DNA of 64,000 nt, taken from Arachis hypogaea. Lineage: Eukaryota; Streptophyta; Magnoliopsida; Fabales; Fabaceae. The notes below the pieces were generated by a model. It was not told the DNA's origin. It searched no databases and worked only from the letters and a program-made list of their open reading frames with translations. Shown here in pieces: positions 1-8,828 of this stretch; within the stretch, counting starts at the first letter, position 1; every line of letters starts with the position of its first letter. The DNA is taken from NCBI RefSeq assembly GCF_003086295.3, contig NC_092043.1:44420884-44484883 (forward strand), in the 5' to 3' direction. Position numbers and translations under genes: made by a program.

Positions 1-42
1 TACCCTTTCTCCGGAGAATCCCACGAGTTCCCCGGATGAAGG

Positions 43-1536
43 TTATATTAGTTTTTCAGACAAGCTCATTTTTAAAAAGGTAGAATAGAAGAGGACGTCT
101 GCGCTACTCCCCGGGTCTAGAAGGACTTTTCTTACCAATAGATCTCCTGTTTGGATGGAAATTACCACGGGGTCGTCTGCATTTGGTGCGGCCGAGTTCA
201 CGTCTGATTGATTGAAGGTGATTTCGAGGTTGTCGACTTCTGTATGGCTCTGTGGGGTTGTTTGTTCGATTGCCAGCATGGTGCGGTAGCTTCTTTTCCG
301 TGCCGACGCTGTTTCTCCGCCACATGCGAATCCTCCTGAGATGCAGTTGATGATTCCTTTTGGGGGGTTGTTATTTGGCCATTTGTCGCTTTCCTTGTTT
401 CTCGGAGGTTGTTGCTCGTCCGAGTTCGTTTTCGCTCCCTTATGTCTTGTACCCTCAATGTATTTGTCCAGGAGTCCTTGTCGGGCTAGTCTTTCCAGCA
501 AGTCCTTGGCTATAATGCACTCATCGGTGGTATGGCCGTATTTCTGGTGGAAGGCGCAATGTTTGGTTCTGTCCACGAACCGTTGGTCTTGGTAACTTCC
601 GGCTCTGACAGGGGGTTTGATGATTTTGGCGTTGAGTATCTCCTTTATGATCCTTTCTCTTTTAGTGTTGAATCTGGTGTAGTTGTCAAACTTCGGTGTA
701 AGTTTAAACGTTTTTCTGACGCCTCTATCGTCCCCCGATCTAATTGGTCGGCTTTCTTCTTTTCGGGGCTGCCTTCTGTCTTTGTTCTCGGCCTCTCGGA
801 GTTCTTCAATTTCCATCTGCCCCGCGGCTCTTTCTCGGAATTCCTCCAAGGTTTTCGGCTTCGTAACAGCGATTGTTTCTCTGAACTTCCCTGGTTTGAG
901 GCCGGCCTTTATGGCGTGGAGATGGACAGCAGGATCCAGGTCAGGTATTTCCATCGTCGCGTCCGCGAATCTGGTTAGGTAGTCCTTCAGGCTTTCTTGT
1001 GGGCCTTGGCGGATGGTGCCGAGGTAATCTGATCCGTGCACGTAGATGCGGGCGGCAGCAAAATAATCTATGAAGGATCTCGCCAATTCTTCAAAAGAGG
1101 AGATCGATCCTTCAGGCAGCTTTGAGAACCAGAGGAGTGCCGCGCCGTCAAGGTACGTTGGAAAAGCCCTGAAAAGAATAGGTTCGTTTTTAGGTCCGTT
1201 AAAGAACATCATAGACTGGAATTTCTTAATGTGAGCCCGGGGGTCACCAATCCCCTTATATGGCTCGAGCGAGGAAGGTAGTGTAAAATGTTTTGGCATT
1301 TGGTAGTTGGTAATCTCCTCGGAAAATGGGTTGTCCAAGGTTAGTCTTTCTTTCGGGGGGTTGGTGATCAATAGGTCAGTCCCGGCCACGGGCGAGCTTT
1401 TGGGGTTGCTTTCGTCCCGTTTGTTGGCTTGATTTTGTTGCGTCAGTTCGGCTAGCCTTTTGACCTCTGCTTGGAGCTCAGCCATTTGGGTCATAAGCTC
1501 GGCTTGTGTGAGTTGACGGGCCCCGTTGTCTGCCAT
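43..1536 (-). CDS. gag: Ty3/gypsy retrotransposon gag and start of protease, element continues off the left edge
   Basis: The frame encodes 497 residues from an ATG 91 bp downstream of the LTR. An N-terminal coiled stretch (about residues 10-45) precedes a retrotransposon gag capsid domain (about 85-250), with the typical features of a glycine-x-x-D-P-x-x-H-I motif, an ALLWFSKLP-like stretch and a DYLTRFADA-like helix. After a basic linker, a single C-x-x-H-type cluster lies near residue 325. The last 40 residues enter an aspartic protease core (D-P-G-S-S-A-D-V-L-F), as in Tat/Athila-type elements where gag and protease are continuous. The active-site triplet reads D-P-G rather than the usual D-S/T-G, and a stop follows soon after, so this copy is probably inactive. 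Gag packages the element RNA. Pol should lie to the left of position 1. Confidence 0.88.
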   Translation of the reverse strand: MADNGARQLTQAELMTQMAELQAEVKRLAELTQQNQANKRDESNPKSSPVAGTDLLITNPPKERLTLDNPFSEEITNYQMPKHFTLPSSLEPYKGIGDPRAHIKKFQSMMFFNGPKNEPILFRAFPTYLDGAALLWFSKLPEGSISSFEELARSFIDYFAAARIYVHGSDYLGTIRQGPQESLKDYLTRFADATMEIPDLDPAVHLHAIKAGLKPGKFRETIAVTKPKTLEEFRERAAGQMEIEELREAENKDRRQPRKEESRPIRSGDDRGVRKTFKLTPKFDNYTRFNTKRERIIKEILNAKIIKPPVRAGSYQDQRFVDRTKHCAFHQKYGHTTDECIIAKDLLERLARQGLLDKYIEGTRHKGAKTNSDEQQPPRNKESDKWPNNNPPKGIINCISGGFACGGETASARKRSYRTMLAIEQTTPQSHTEVDNLEITFNQSDVNSAAPNADDPVVISIQTGDLLVRKVLLDPGSSADVLFYSTFLKMSLSEKLI

Positions 1537-1607
1537 GGTCGGGTGATCTGAAAAAAGGAGATCAAAGAAGTAATAATAAAAAGAAAAAAGTGGGGTTAAT
1601 TATTCGG

Positions 1608-1624
1608 CCCCACGGTGGGTGCCA
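1608..1624 (-). other. Primer-binding site of the Ty3 element
   Basis: On the minus strand the LTR end (…GGAACA) is followed two bases later by TGGCACCCACCGTGGGG, the tRNA-complementary start seen in many plant Ty3 elements (TGGCRCC…). Its place between LTR and gag identifies the LTR as the 5' copy. The exact tRNA was not determined. Confidence 0.75.
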
Positions 1625-1626
1625 AA

Positions 1627-2160
1627 TGTTCCGTCCTAGATGAACCGAGGTATGCGTGGTCTAGAGTGACTGCAAGGTTCCTGGTCCGAGCTATAAGTCG
1701 CTAGGGAACAGCGTTGTGGATGACCTCGGTACCTTGAAACACGGCGGCGGGAGCACCTGCAAAAAGGACTCCGACGCTCAAGTAAGTGTGTGAATTAAGA
1801 GATGAGGAGTGATTAAAACTGGAGTGAAGTTTTTGTGACCTGTCCTTGTGGGTTGCGTTGGTTGGTTCTTATAAGTGCGTTCTGTGTAGAGATGCGGTCT
1901 GTTTCGATGTATCTGGTAAAGGCCGTTGTTAGTATCTTTGACCAGAGGTGTGATCTTGCTTAAGGAGTGGATTCTGTTGTTATGCATAAGAGGCCGAAGA
2001 TAATGGGCGTGGCCGAAGATATCGCTAATCAAGCTGATGACTTAGCAGGGGAGTGTTAATTCGGTTATTCCGGGCTGATCTCTTGGGGCGAGCATATGTT
2101 GCCTAGCTGGTGCTAACTCTAAGGCCGAGATATCGGGGAACACGTCACATACCATGAACA
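1627..2160 (-). repeat. 5' LTR of the Ty3 element (534 bp)
   Basis: The LTR is bounded by TGTTC…GAACA, the standard TG…CA ends with a 5-bp inverted repeat, and abuts the primer-binding site. It carries the GC-rich core 'gcacctgcaaaaaggactcc', which resembles a core also seen in the LTRs at 56.1 and 58.9 kb, so the families are related. The other LTR lies outside the window, so the target duplication cannot be checked. Confidence 0.82.
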
Positions 2161-4684
2161 GTATTTTCATAGCTAAAAGGATCGACACGGTGAAATTTCA
2201 CTAATTTAAAACTCTCTATTAGAAGAATAGTATTAGATTAGATAGTATTAGATTTATGAGAGTAATTGACATAAAATGTTTTCACATAAATATAACACGT
2301 GTAATATTTACACTTATTATGTTAAGTGATTTAATAAAATATGTCTGATTATTTAGTGATTTTTATCTATAATTTTATGTGAATATTCACTAATATTTAG
2401 CAATTTTATTCAATAATATCATTCGAATAGTAAAAATTTAGTTGCACCCTAAACATATAAGTATACTAGCTAAAGATCTTTTAAATTATGAGAGTTAATA
2501 AAGTAATAAAATAAGAGATTAATCACTCTTAAATTAAAATAATAAAATGTATATATGATAAAAATTACAAATTTAGTGATTATTAATCACTTATCTTATC
2601 ATTTTATTTTTTTTTTCTACATATTCAAGTATAATAACCTCTCATTTTACTAATTTTATCACTTTTTTTTGGCTTTCTTTATTTTGGTCAAAGAATCTTG
2701 ATATTTTTATTGGACTCTTAAGGGAAGGGTTTTACATGGCCCAGAGAATTTATTTTTGGGTACAATCTCGTTCGTTCTTTTATATAATTATTCAACCAAT
2801 TAATGTAAAAAAATAAGACAAGTTACCGAAATAAATTATTTAAAAAACAATATTACTATAATACAACATATGAATAATGAAAACACAACTTTTATAATTC
2901 TATAGAAACGCGGAAGTGATATGACGGATTAAGGATTGCACGTAAACCGTAAACCGTTAAGAGAGTACAGCAGTTTATATTGAAAAGCATGCAACCGCTA
3001 TATCCTACAGCGATTAAAGAAGAAACCGCGACACTCTTACAACAATTTCTTCGCATGTATCATTTCAATTCAATCTGTATCTTTTTATTTAATCATCATG
3101 TTATCCTATATACTATATAAAATATATTGTTATCATTATTCTATAATATCATCACTATTATATAATAAATTTATATTGTTTATTTTATTCCTTTTTTATA
3201 CATTATTCACGTCCCAATTCAATATATTCTTAGTTTTGTGTTTCTTTCTTCTTTTTGATAATCATTTTATTATATATCATAAAAAGTATTTCAAGTATTA
3301 TAGTAATTTTAATTATTAATCTCAACTATAATATATATAATATATAATTAAAATCAATAATTAAAATTATTAAAACGTTTAAAACATCAGAGTACTCAAA
3401 ATATTTTTTATATAGTAATATAATATATCAATATATATACAAATCATTTTGTATGGTTTTAGACTTAGTTTCTCTTCAATGCATGATTTATTTTATCCGA
3501 AAGAATTTATAAAATTTAAGGAATATTTTTTTTAAGAGTATATAAAGAATAGCTTTTTGTTCGAATATTTTTTTAATTACCTTACCTTATTTGTTACATC
3601 ACACCCCTAGAATGACAATGTCCGAGAATCGACAACAACTGCTTCATATAACACTTAATCTGCAGACCAAAAATAACCTCCTCTCTCAAATTCAAATTTT
3701 GATGTGATCTCCGTTAACTATCATTCATTCATCTAGATTTAGAAATAACACAAACAATAAATCTCATAACATATATAATTAAATAAGCCAGAGAAACAAA
3801 TCACCAAAAAACAAATGAAAAAGAGCATAATTTGTTGAATAAACTAAATGAATTCTAAGATAATTAGACAACATCAACATCTCCTTCCCCACAAGACCCT
3901 ACCATATCTTAGCATTCACCCTTTAAGTGTCAACAGGCCCCTACTGTAACCTTGGCTTTGAAATAATGATTCAATAACTAATAGCAATTTAACCAAAAGA
4001 AATTCTAAAACCAAGGAAAAAAAAGCTCAAAGTTTTTACAAAGAAAAAGACTATCAAAGGCTTAAAAAGAGCAAAAGTGTCAACTGCGTTGGAAATTTGG
4101 AATTGTATATTTTTCTCTATCAATAAAGGCTATATAAATTATAATCAACATGGTACCAATAATTTATGAAATTTAAAAATTATACAGAAACGATCATATA
4201 TCATTTTATAAATGCCACAATAAAATTAAGAAAAGATCAAGACATCAACAAAGGTAAAATCTATCTCAAATTCCAAACACCTTATGTGAAAATTCTTAAC
4301 TTAAAAAAAAGTAAAAATATAAAATTCAGAAAAGTAAATTATTAAAATATCAAAAAGAAAGAAGAGTGAAAGAAAGAGCAAGAGAAATAAGCCACGAGTT
4401 AAATAGATACATCACTTATTCCTCTTGACTCATATGCTTTTATTGATTCATCTATTCTCTTTGACTAAAACTTGATATTTTCTCAATTTTGTGAATGAAA
4501 AAGATTATAACCTAAAAAAGTTCAAAATGATATATGAACATTGAAATCCTACTAACATGTCTAACTTTATTTAATAGCCGAATAAACACATCAGTATTCA
4601 AAATCTGATCGCCAATGAAAAACAAGTAATCATAGCAGAGGGAACAACAATAAAACAAAGCATACATGAACAGGTTGAAGTTAG
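2161..4684. other. AT-rich intergenic stretch, no gene recognised
   Basis: The region is low complexity and AT-rich, with short spurious ORFs only (for example 3098-3319, a hydrophobic artefact of T-rich DNA). No TIR pair, RNA gene or exon-like stretch was recognised. The 3' UTR of the next gene probably lies within about 300 bp of 4685. Confidence 0.5.
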
Positions 4685-6034
4685 TCATTCTTGTTCGAAT
4701 GCTGTTGTTGGGTTGCTTGGATTCGTCCCACCAGCTAGCTTGGGCTCTTTCCTTGAAGAGATGCAATCTGTAACGTAATTTTGTTCTCAAGTCTTAAGAA
4801 TAACAAGTCTTTTAAAAAATAAAGAAAATTTATTCACCAAATCCCTAACAATGTTTTTGATGGATATAATTTAATGGTAACTCTTTCAGAATAACAAGAA
4901 GCATGCTGACAAAAGCAACATTATACCTTGGGAATATGGATGTTTGCGAGGCATTCCCTTTCTGAGGGAGAAAAGAAAGGAGGTGTCGAGCACTTGAACA
5001 ACGCGGCCATCTAAGAAATAAGGCCTCGTATCGAAGACTCGATTCACGAGTACACGCACAGATAAGAACCTTTGCTGCTGCTCCTCTTGTACCAACCCTA
5101 ATTCAACTACTAAAATGCAAACGGATGGAATGCCTTCTGCGAGACCAGAGATGGTAACACATACTTTGTTGTTGCCAAGGTCAACCAAGTTGAGATCGGA
5201 GGAAAAATCATCAAAGAAGGATGGTTGGATCGCCTCACACAACTCATCAATGTCTTGATGGCGAAGAATGCAATAATCGTTATTATCCACCAGCAAAGCC
5301 TGTATGTCATATTTCACACCACGTATAAGACCCTTCACTTTCCATGTCAGCACCACACTGCCATCGCCTACATCCCCAAGGGACGGCACACGCAGGAAAA
5401 GAGCATAACCAGGATCAAAAGATGTGCGCTCCAGTTTAATCCATGCTTTAGGTTGGGGATCGTAGAGATATGCAATTCCTGGTGCGGACAGGCGATGCAA
5501 AAAGAATTTATCATTTAGCACAAAACAAAGAGGAAAATTACAATAATCAGAGTTGACTTCGGTTGGAGGATCGGGCGCGGAATGCCAGTTCGGGGGACGG
5601 GGATTGGGACATAAAACCCATAACCTCGTCTTTCTTCCTAACAGTGGTACCGCACCAAGCTCCAACAAGTAAACCTCATCTTTAATGTTTGCAAGGAAAA
5701 GGAAGTCTTCGGTCGGTAGCGGAGGGATTGCGCCCGTCTCTACTGCCTCAGATATGCCCAACGTGTTGCCACCGACATAGGAGATTTGGTAGATCTTGGT
5801 GCCAGACTCGGTTTGCTTACCGACTAAGAAAAGTTTCGAGTCGAAGATAAAGTGATCCGGCATGCTGGACTCTGGAAGATTCAAACAGAAATCAAACGGA
5901 GCCTGCTCAAGATGGGATTTCCAATCCCTATCCTCATTCTTCCCCAATTTTTCTAACTTCTCAACGCGGATGCCAAAGATGTAGTCGTTTGTCACCATCC
6001 ACAGGCATTCTCCTGTTTCCGCCGACTCCATCAT
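4685..6034 (-). CDS. Two-exon gene of unknown function, possible beta-propeller-like protein
   Basis: The proposed CDS is exon 1 6034-4927 and exon 2 4767-4685, giving 396 aa in consistent phase. The donor (CAAG|GTATAATG) and acceptor (TTACAG|AT) are both canonical. The start is the first of two adjacent ATGs (M-M-E-S-A). The frame stays open another 52 codons upstream but without an ATG at its head, and a partial duplicate at 17.6 kb keeps similarity only from this ATG on, which supports the choice. The protein shows repeating hydrophobic beta-strand blocks with phrases such as FIFDSKLFLVG, LCFVLNDKFFLHRL and YLYDPQPKAW, spaced as in kelch or F-box-associated propellers. No F-box, signal peptide or membrane segment is visible, and I do not recognise the family. 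The tail (exon 2, about 27 residues) is short and polar. Function is unknown. Confidence 0.7.
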
Positions 6035-6439
6035 CAACAATATGAACACAGAGAAGAAAGGATTTATTTGTTTGTTATGTAGAAGGCCGGGAGATAGAAG
6101 GCAGACGTAGGCTAGGGTTTCGGTTATTGAAGATCGTATGCAAACCCCGCTTTTTCTCACCCAGCCAATCCTTTGGTCCGCGAAAAACAAAAATTCAAGA
6201 TAAATCTTGTTCGAAATAAATTAAAAAATATATTTATTTTTCAAAACAAATAATTTTATCCATAAGTTTTAGAACACATTTTTTTGGACTTTGAAACAAG
6301 GCCGTCCACTGTAATAACGAACTTTAATAATTTTATAAAGGGTCCATCTAGTGTACGGATGGATATATACAGATTTTTGTCTTTTTGTGGTTGAAAAAGC
6401 GTGTCATTAAAAGTGTTGTTTAAAGAAAAAGTGTTACCC
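6035..6439. other. Upstream region of the 5-kb gene and left flank of the pararetrovirus
   Basis: 6035-6190 is probably the 5' UTR and promoter of the minus-strand gene. 6350-6439 contains runs like 'aaaagtgttgtttaaag' that loosely resemble 'tttaaagtgtggctttag' on the other side of the viral insertion (about 13768-13800). Both may be parts of one older element split by the virus; this is weak. Confidence 0.35.
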
Positions 6440-6610
6440 TTAATCGTTAACTTGACTCTGATACCAATTTTTTAAATGTAATTTCTTTTTCAAAATTATT
6501 AACTTTGCATATTTTGCTTCGAATAAATTTATGATTTGTATAGATTTGGTTGGTGGTACTTTATAATCAAAAGTATTGAGCATTTCTACTATTACTAATT
6601 CTGATTTCAT
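6440..6610 (-). CDS. Small viral ORF spanning the primer-binding site (56 aa)
   Basis: An ATG at 6610 opens a 56-codon frame ending at TAA 6442-6440, 12 nt after the preceding small ORF stops. It is lysine- and isoleucine-rich and has no recognised domain. The tRNA-Met primer-binding site lies inside the frame near its end, so the coding and cis-acting functions overlap. It may be a real small viral protein or chance openness across the priming region. Confidence 0.45.
   Translation of the reverse strand: MKSELVIVEMLNTFDYKVPPTKSIQIINLFEAKYAKLIILKKKLHLKNWYQSQVND
6451..6466 (-). other. tRNA-Met(i) primer-binding site of the pararetrovirus
   Basis: The minus strand reads TGGTATCAGAGTCAAG. The first eleven bases equal the caulimovirid initiator-Met primer site that starts reverse transcription and defines nucleotide 1 of these genomes. 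The surrounding composition is continuous with the viral ORFs, and no LTR lies beside it, which argues against a copia origin. Confidence 0.75.
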
Positions 6611-6622
6611 TTTTATAGTTTT

Positions 6623-6850
6623 TCAATCTTGTTTTAGTTTATAATATTCTTTTTTGCTTTGATTATTGTATATAAAATCTTTTATCTGTTTGTCTTTTTC
6701 TTTAATATAATTTTTCAAATCCTCCAAAACTTCTTTTATTTCTACACTTTCTGTTGTTTCTAAATATCTTTTTAATTTTTCAACTTCATTCTCCATTTTT
6801 TCTTTCAACAGTTTTAATTCTTTTAAGTCATAATATGGTGTTCCAGGCAT
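6623..6850 (-). CDS. Small viral ORF, coiled-coil protein (75 aa)
   Basis: The ATG directly follows the stop of the upstream ORF (TAA|ATG). After a short head (M-P-G-T-P-Y-Y-D) the rest is charged and heptad-like (repeated E, K, L), predicting a coiled coil over about residues 10-60. Caulimovirids carry small virion-associated or aphid-factor-like proteins of this kind, but no specific homology was recognised. Confidence 0.6.
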   Translation of the reverse strand: MPGTPYYDLKELKLLKEKMENEVEKLKRYLETTESVEIKEVLEDLKNYIKEKDKQIKDFIYNNQSKKEYYKLKQD

Positions 6851-7042
6851 TTATAAATTTTTTAAGTTTAGCTCCAACTTGTTTATATTTGTTCTTATTT
6901 CTATCCTTTTTATTATAAGGTCATTAATTTTGAACTGAAGATTATTTAATTCCCTTTTATACTCCTTTATTTTACTTTTTAATTTTTTCGCCCTTTTTCT
7001 TTTTATTTTGTTTTCTGGTTTTTCAATCTTTATATACTTCAT
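6851..7042 (-). CDS. Small viral ORF, very basic helical protein (63 aa)
   Basis: The frame begins within the end of the previous ORF (20-nt overlap) and ends directly at the next ATG. It is dominated by K, R, I and N, with a basic N-terminal half (K-I-K-R-K-R-A-K-K) suggesting nucleic-acid binding and a leucine/isoleucine heptad second half. Position and charge would fit a virion-associated DNA-binding protein; this is inference. Confidence 0.6.
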   Translation of the reverse strand: MKYIKIEKPENKIKRKRAKKLKSKIKEYKRELNNLQFKINDLIIKRIEIRTNINKLELNLKNL

Positions 7043-7271
7043 TATTTATCTTAGAATTTCTGCAAATTCTATCACTATTTTCTAGAGATTCTATTAATTT
7101 TTCTAACTCTTCAACTTCTCCTTTCAATTTGTCATAGATTATTTTTAGAGCTTCAAATGCTCTGTGATTTATTTCATAAAACTGTAAATAATTCAACCGA
7201 TTTTCTCTTTCAAAGAGCTCTTGTTTCTTATCTTGATAGGTTACATATATTTTCTCTTTATTTATTGTCAT
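7023..7271 (-). CDS. Small viral ORF downstream of movement protein (82 aa)
   Basis: It starts in a 4-nt ATGA overlap with the stop of the movement protein frame, a compact arrangement typical of polycistronic caulimovirid RNA read by transactivator-dependent reinitiation. Its content is mostly charged helix (E, K, L, Y). No domain was recognised. It overlaps the following ORF by 20 nt. The frame is intact. Confidence 0.62.
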   Translation of the reverse strand: MTINKEKIYVTYQDKKQELFERENRLNYLQFYEINHRAFEALKIIYDKLKGEVEELEKLIESLENSDRICRNSKINNEVYKD

Positions 7272-8179
7272 AACTTAGTGTTTAGGGTTTCATTTAATTT
7301 TTCAACCTTTTTTGTTAATTCTTTTATTTCAGAATTTTCTTCTTTAATCTTTAACTTAGATAAACTTAAAGGGCTATTAATTTTGGATTCTCTTATTTGA
7401 AAATTCGATGAAACTAATTTTCCTGATGGTTCTTTTAGTAAAAGAACTGGGTTTTCAATAGCTTTATATTTTGGTATTTCTGTTTTTACAATTTTCTGAA
7501 ATAATTCATCGACATAAATTCTCTCTCTGTTTTTAAATATTATACTATGATGGCTATTTGTTAAAGCATAATTTATTGCATATGTAATTGAAAATGGTTC
7601 GTCGTCTTGTTCCATTAGATTCTTTCGGTGAAATTTATAAGCCAAACTTATAGATCTTCCAAGATTTTCAGTTGATAAAGGTATAGCATATCCAAGATGG
7701 GTATTGAATTTAACATTTACGTTTGCCAAGTTTCCATGAACAATTCCAATTATTTGATCTATTGGGTCATCAGTAATTCTTTTGTCACAGATTGCTAAGC
7801 TTATCGGTGAATTAATTCCTTTCATGTATGTGGATTTGATTAAGACTTGTATAGTACTAATATGAATCCATCCAATTTTAGATCTTTTTTGTTGATCCTT
7901 AATTTTCTCAATACTCAATTCTTCATCATTTATCAAAGCTATTTCAAGTTCTCCATTAGCAAATTTTATCTTTATAGGGGATTCAAGTTGAATTTTTCCA
8001 TAATATATTATATTTTTTTTATTAAAAACTTCTTTTAAAAGATTTTGTTTATTAAAATTTTCATTTGATTTGAGATTTAATTCTGTTTTTAGAACAGCCT
8101 GTTTTTCATTATCTAATAAAGCAGATAATCTATAATAATCAGATTCTTCCGTTAATTCTAAACTTTCTAAATAATTCAT
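7268..8179 (-). CDS. Caulimovirid movement protein (303 aa), intact frame
   Basis: This is the first ORF after the viral leader. It belongs to the 30K-type movement protein superfamily that forms tubules through plasmodesmata for cell-to-cell passage. The core (about residues 55-230) shows the expected beta-rich region, a hydrophobic stretch around I-G-W-I-H-I, the conserved aspartate region (…A-I-C-D-K-R…) and a G-N-L/L-G-Y-A-I-P-L block. The tail (about 265-303) is a coiled coil, which in this family contacts the virion. The frame has no internal stop, in contrast to coat and polymerase. It overlaps the next ORF by four nucleotides. Confidence 0.85.
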   Translation of the reverse strand: MNYLESLELTEESDYYRLSALLDNEKQAVLKTELNLKSNENFNKQNLLKEVFNKKNIIYYGKIQLESPIKIKFANGELEIALINDEELSIEKIKDQQKRSKIGWIHISTIQVLIKSTYMKGINSPISLAICDKRITDDPIDQIIGIVHGNLANVNVKFNTHLGYAIPLSTENLGRSISLAYKFHRKNLMEQDDEPFSITYAINYALTNSHHSIIFKNRERIYVDELFQKIVKTEIPKYKAIENPVLLLKEPSGKLVSSNFQIRESKINSPLSLSKLKIKEENSEIKELTKKVEKLNETLNTKL

Positions 8180-8573
8180 AATTATGAGATTAAGATAAAG
8201 GCGTACCTTTCTGGAGAAAAACTTCCTTTATTTAGAATATTTTACATAAGATGTTTTTATCTCCAGAGGGGAAACTGTAGATACTAACCCCAGAGGGGAG
8301 TTTAGAATTGGTTTTTCCTAAGGGAATTCTTCTTCAAACTATAGAATCGCCTCGGCCGCTTCCTCCTTGCTCTCCTAGCATATGAGTACTCTTAGCCTTC
8401 TGCTTTCTATTGTTTGATGATTTCTACAATTGCCTAAGCAACCTATTTATAATGGTTGGGTCTGATGGACAATTCCCATCCTTACCCTTCTTATGACGTC
8501 ATTGCTTACGTCATTGTTTATTATATTGCACCAGCTACATTGTTGGTGCTCTATGACCTAAGCGCTTACGTCA
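8180..8573 (-). promoter_or_regulatory. Pararetroviral intergenic region: 35S-like promoter and RNA leader
   Basis: The minus-strand order is: an as-1-like pair at 8573-8554 (TGACGTAAGCGCTTAGGTCA), a second as-1 motif at 8513-8494 (TGACGTAAGCAATGACGTCA), a TATAAATAG box at 8451-8443, an expected start site near 8420, an AATAAA at 8232-8227 about 190 nt downstream of it, then the movement protein ATG at 8179. The as-1 to TATA spacing (~43 bp) and a poly(A) signal soon after the start follow the cauliflower mosaic virus 35S plan, in which read-through makes terminally redundant RNA. The leader also holds the direct repeat TCCCCTCTGG twice. Confidence 0.78.
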
Positions 8574-8828
8574 CTATGCAATAATGTTGAGAGATGCTTC
8601 AGATGTGCTGTCCTCTTCCTTCATTATGTGGCCTTCAGATGTGTTGTCTCCTTCCTTTATCATGTGGGTTGATTCCGTTTCATTATTGCTTTCTTCAGAT
8701 AACTCTGAGACACATAGCTGGCACTTGTGGTCTTCTCTGTCTTTTATCAAATAGCAGATATTCCTTTTTATCCCTTCGGGGAGCTTTTCTAAGAGTCCAG
8801 ATAAGTTGTAGAATGCTGATTCATTCAA
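8574..8828 (-). CDS. Short ORF after the transactivator (about 80 aa), possible frameshifted tail or separate ORF
   Basis: The frame is open from 8828, overlapping the end of the transactivator in another frame; the position-8828 codon is TTG, so an authentic ATG start is not evident. It contains a C-x-x-C pair and a repeated acidic motif (T-H-M-I-K-E-G-D-N-T-S-E-G / G-H-I-M-K-E-E-D-S-T-S-E-A) from a direct DNA repeat at 8597-8665. It is either a C-terminal piece of the transactivator shifted out of frame or a small ORF VII-like gene. Confidence 0.4.
   Translation of the reverse strand: MNESAFYNLSGLLEKLPEGIKRNICYLIKDREDHKCQLCVSELSEESNNETESTHMIKEGDNTSEGHIMKEEDSTSEASLNIIA

Noticed and set aside
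104..982. Several ORFs of 73-148 aa on both strands
   Set aside because: They are other-frame shadows of the Ty3 gag gene.
3098..3319. Plus-strand 73-aa ORF with membrane-like residues
   Set aside because: Product of T-rich low-complexity DNA; no homolog or gene context.
4512..4790. 92-aa minus ORF as a separate gene
   Set aside because: Its first part overlaps exon 2 of the 4685-6034 gene in another frame; the spliced reading explains it better.
4886..6190. Single-exon 434-aa version of the 5-kb gene
   Set aside because: Its 5' extension starts with TTG and its 3' end runs through a canonical splice donor; the two-exon model keeps phase and a plausible tail.
6451..6466. tRNA-Met site read as a copia LTR primer site
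   Set aside because: No LTR end lies beside it, and the flanking sequence is viral in frame and composition.
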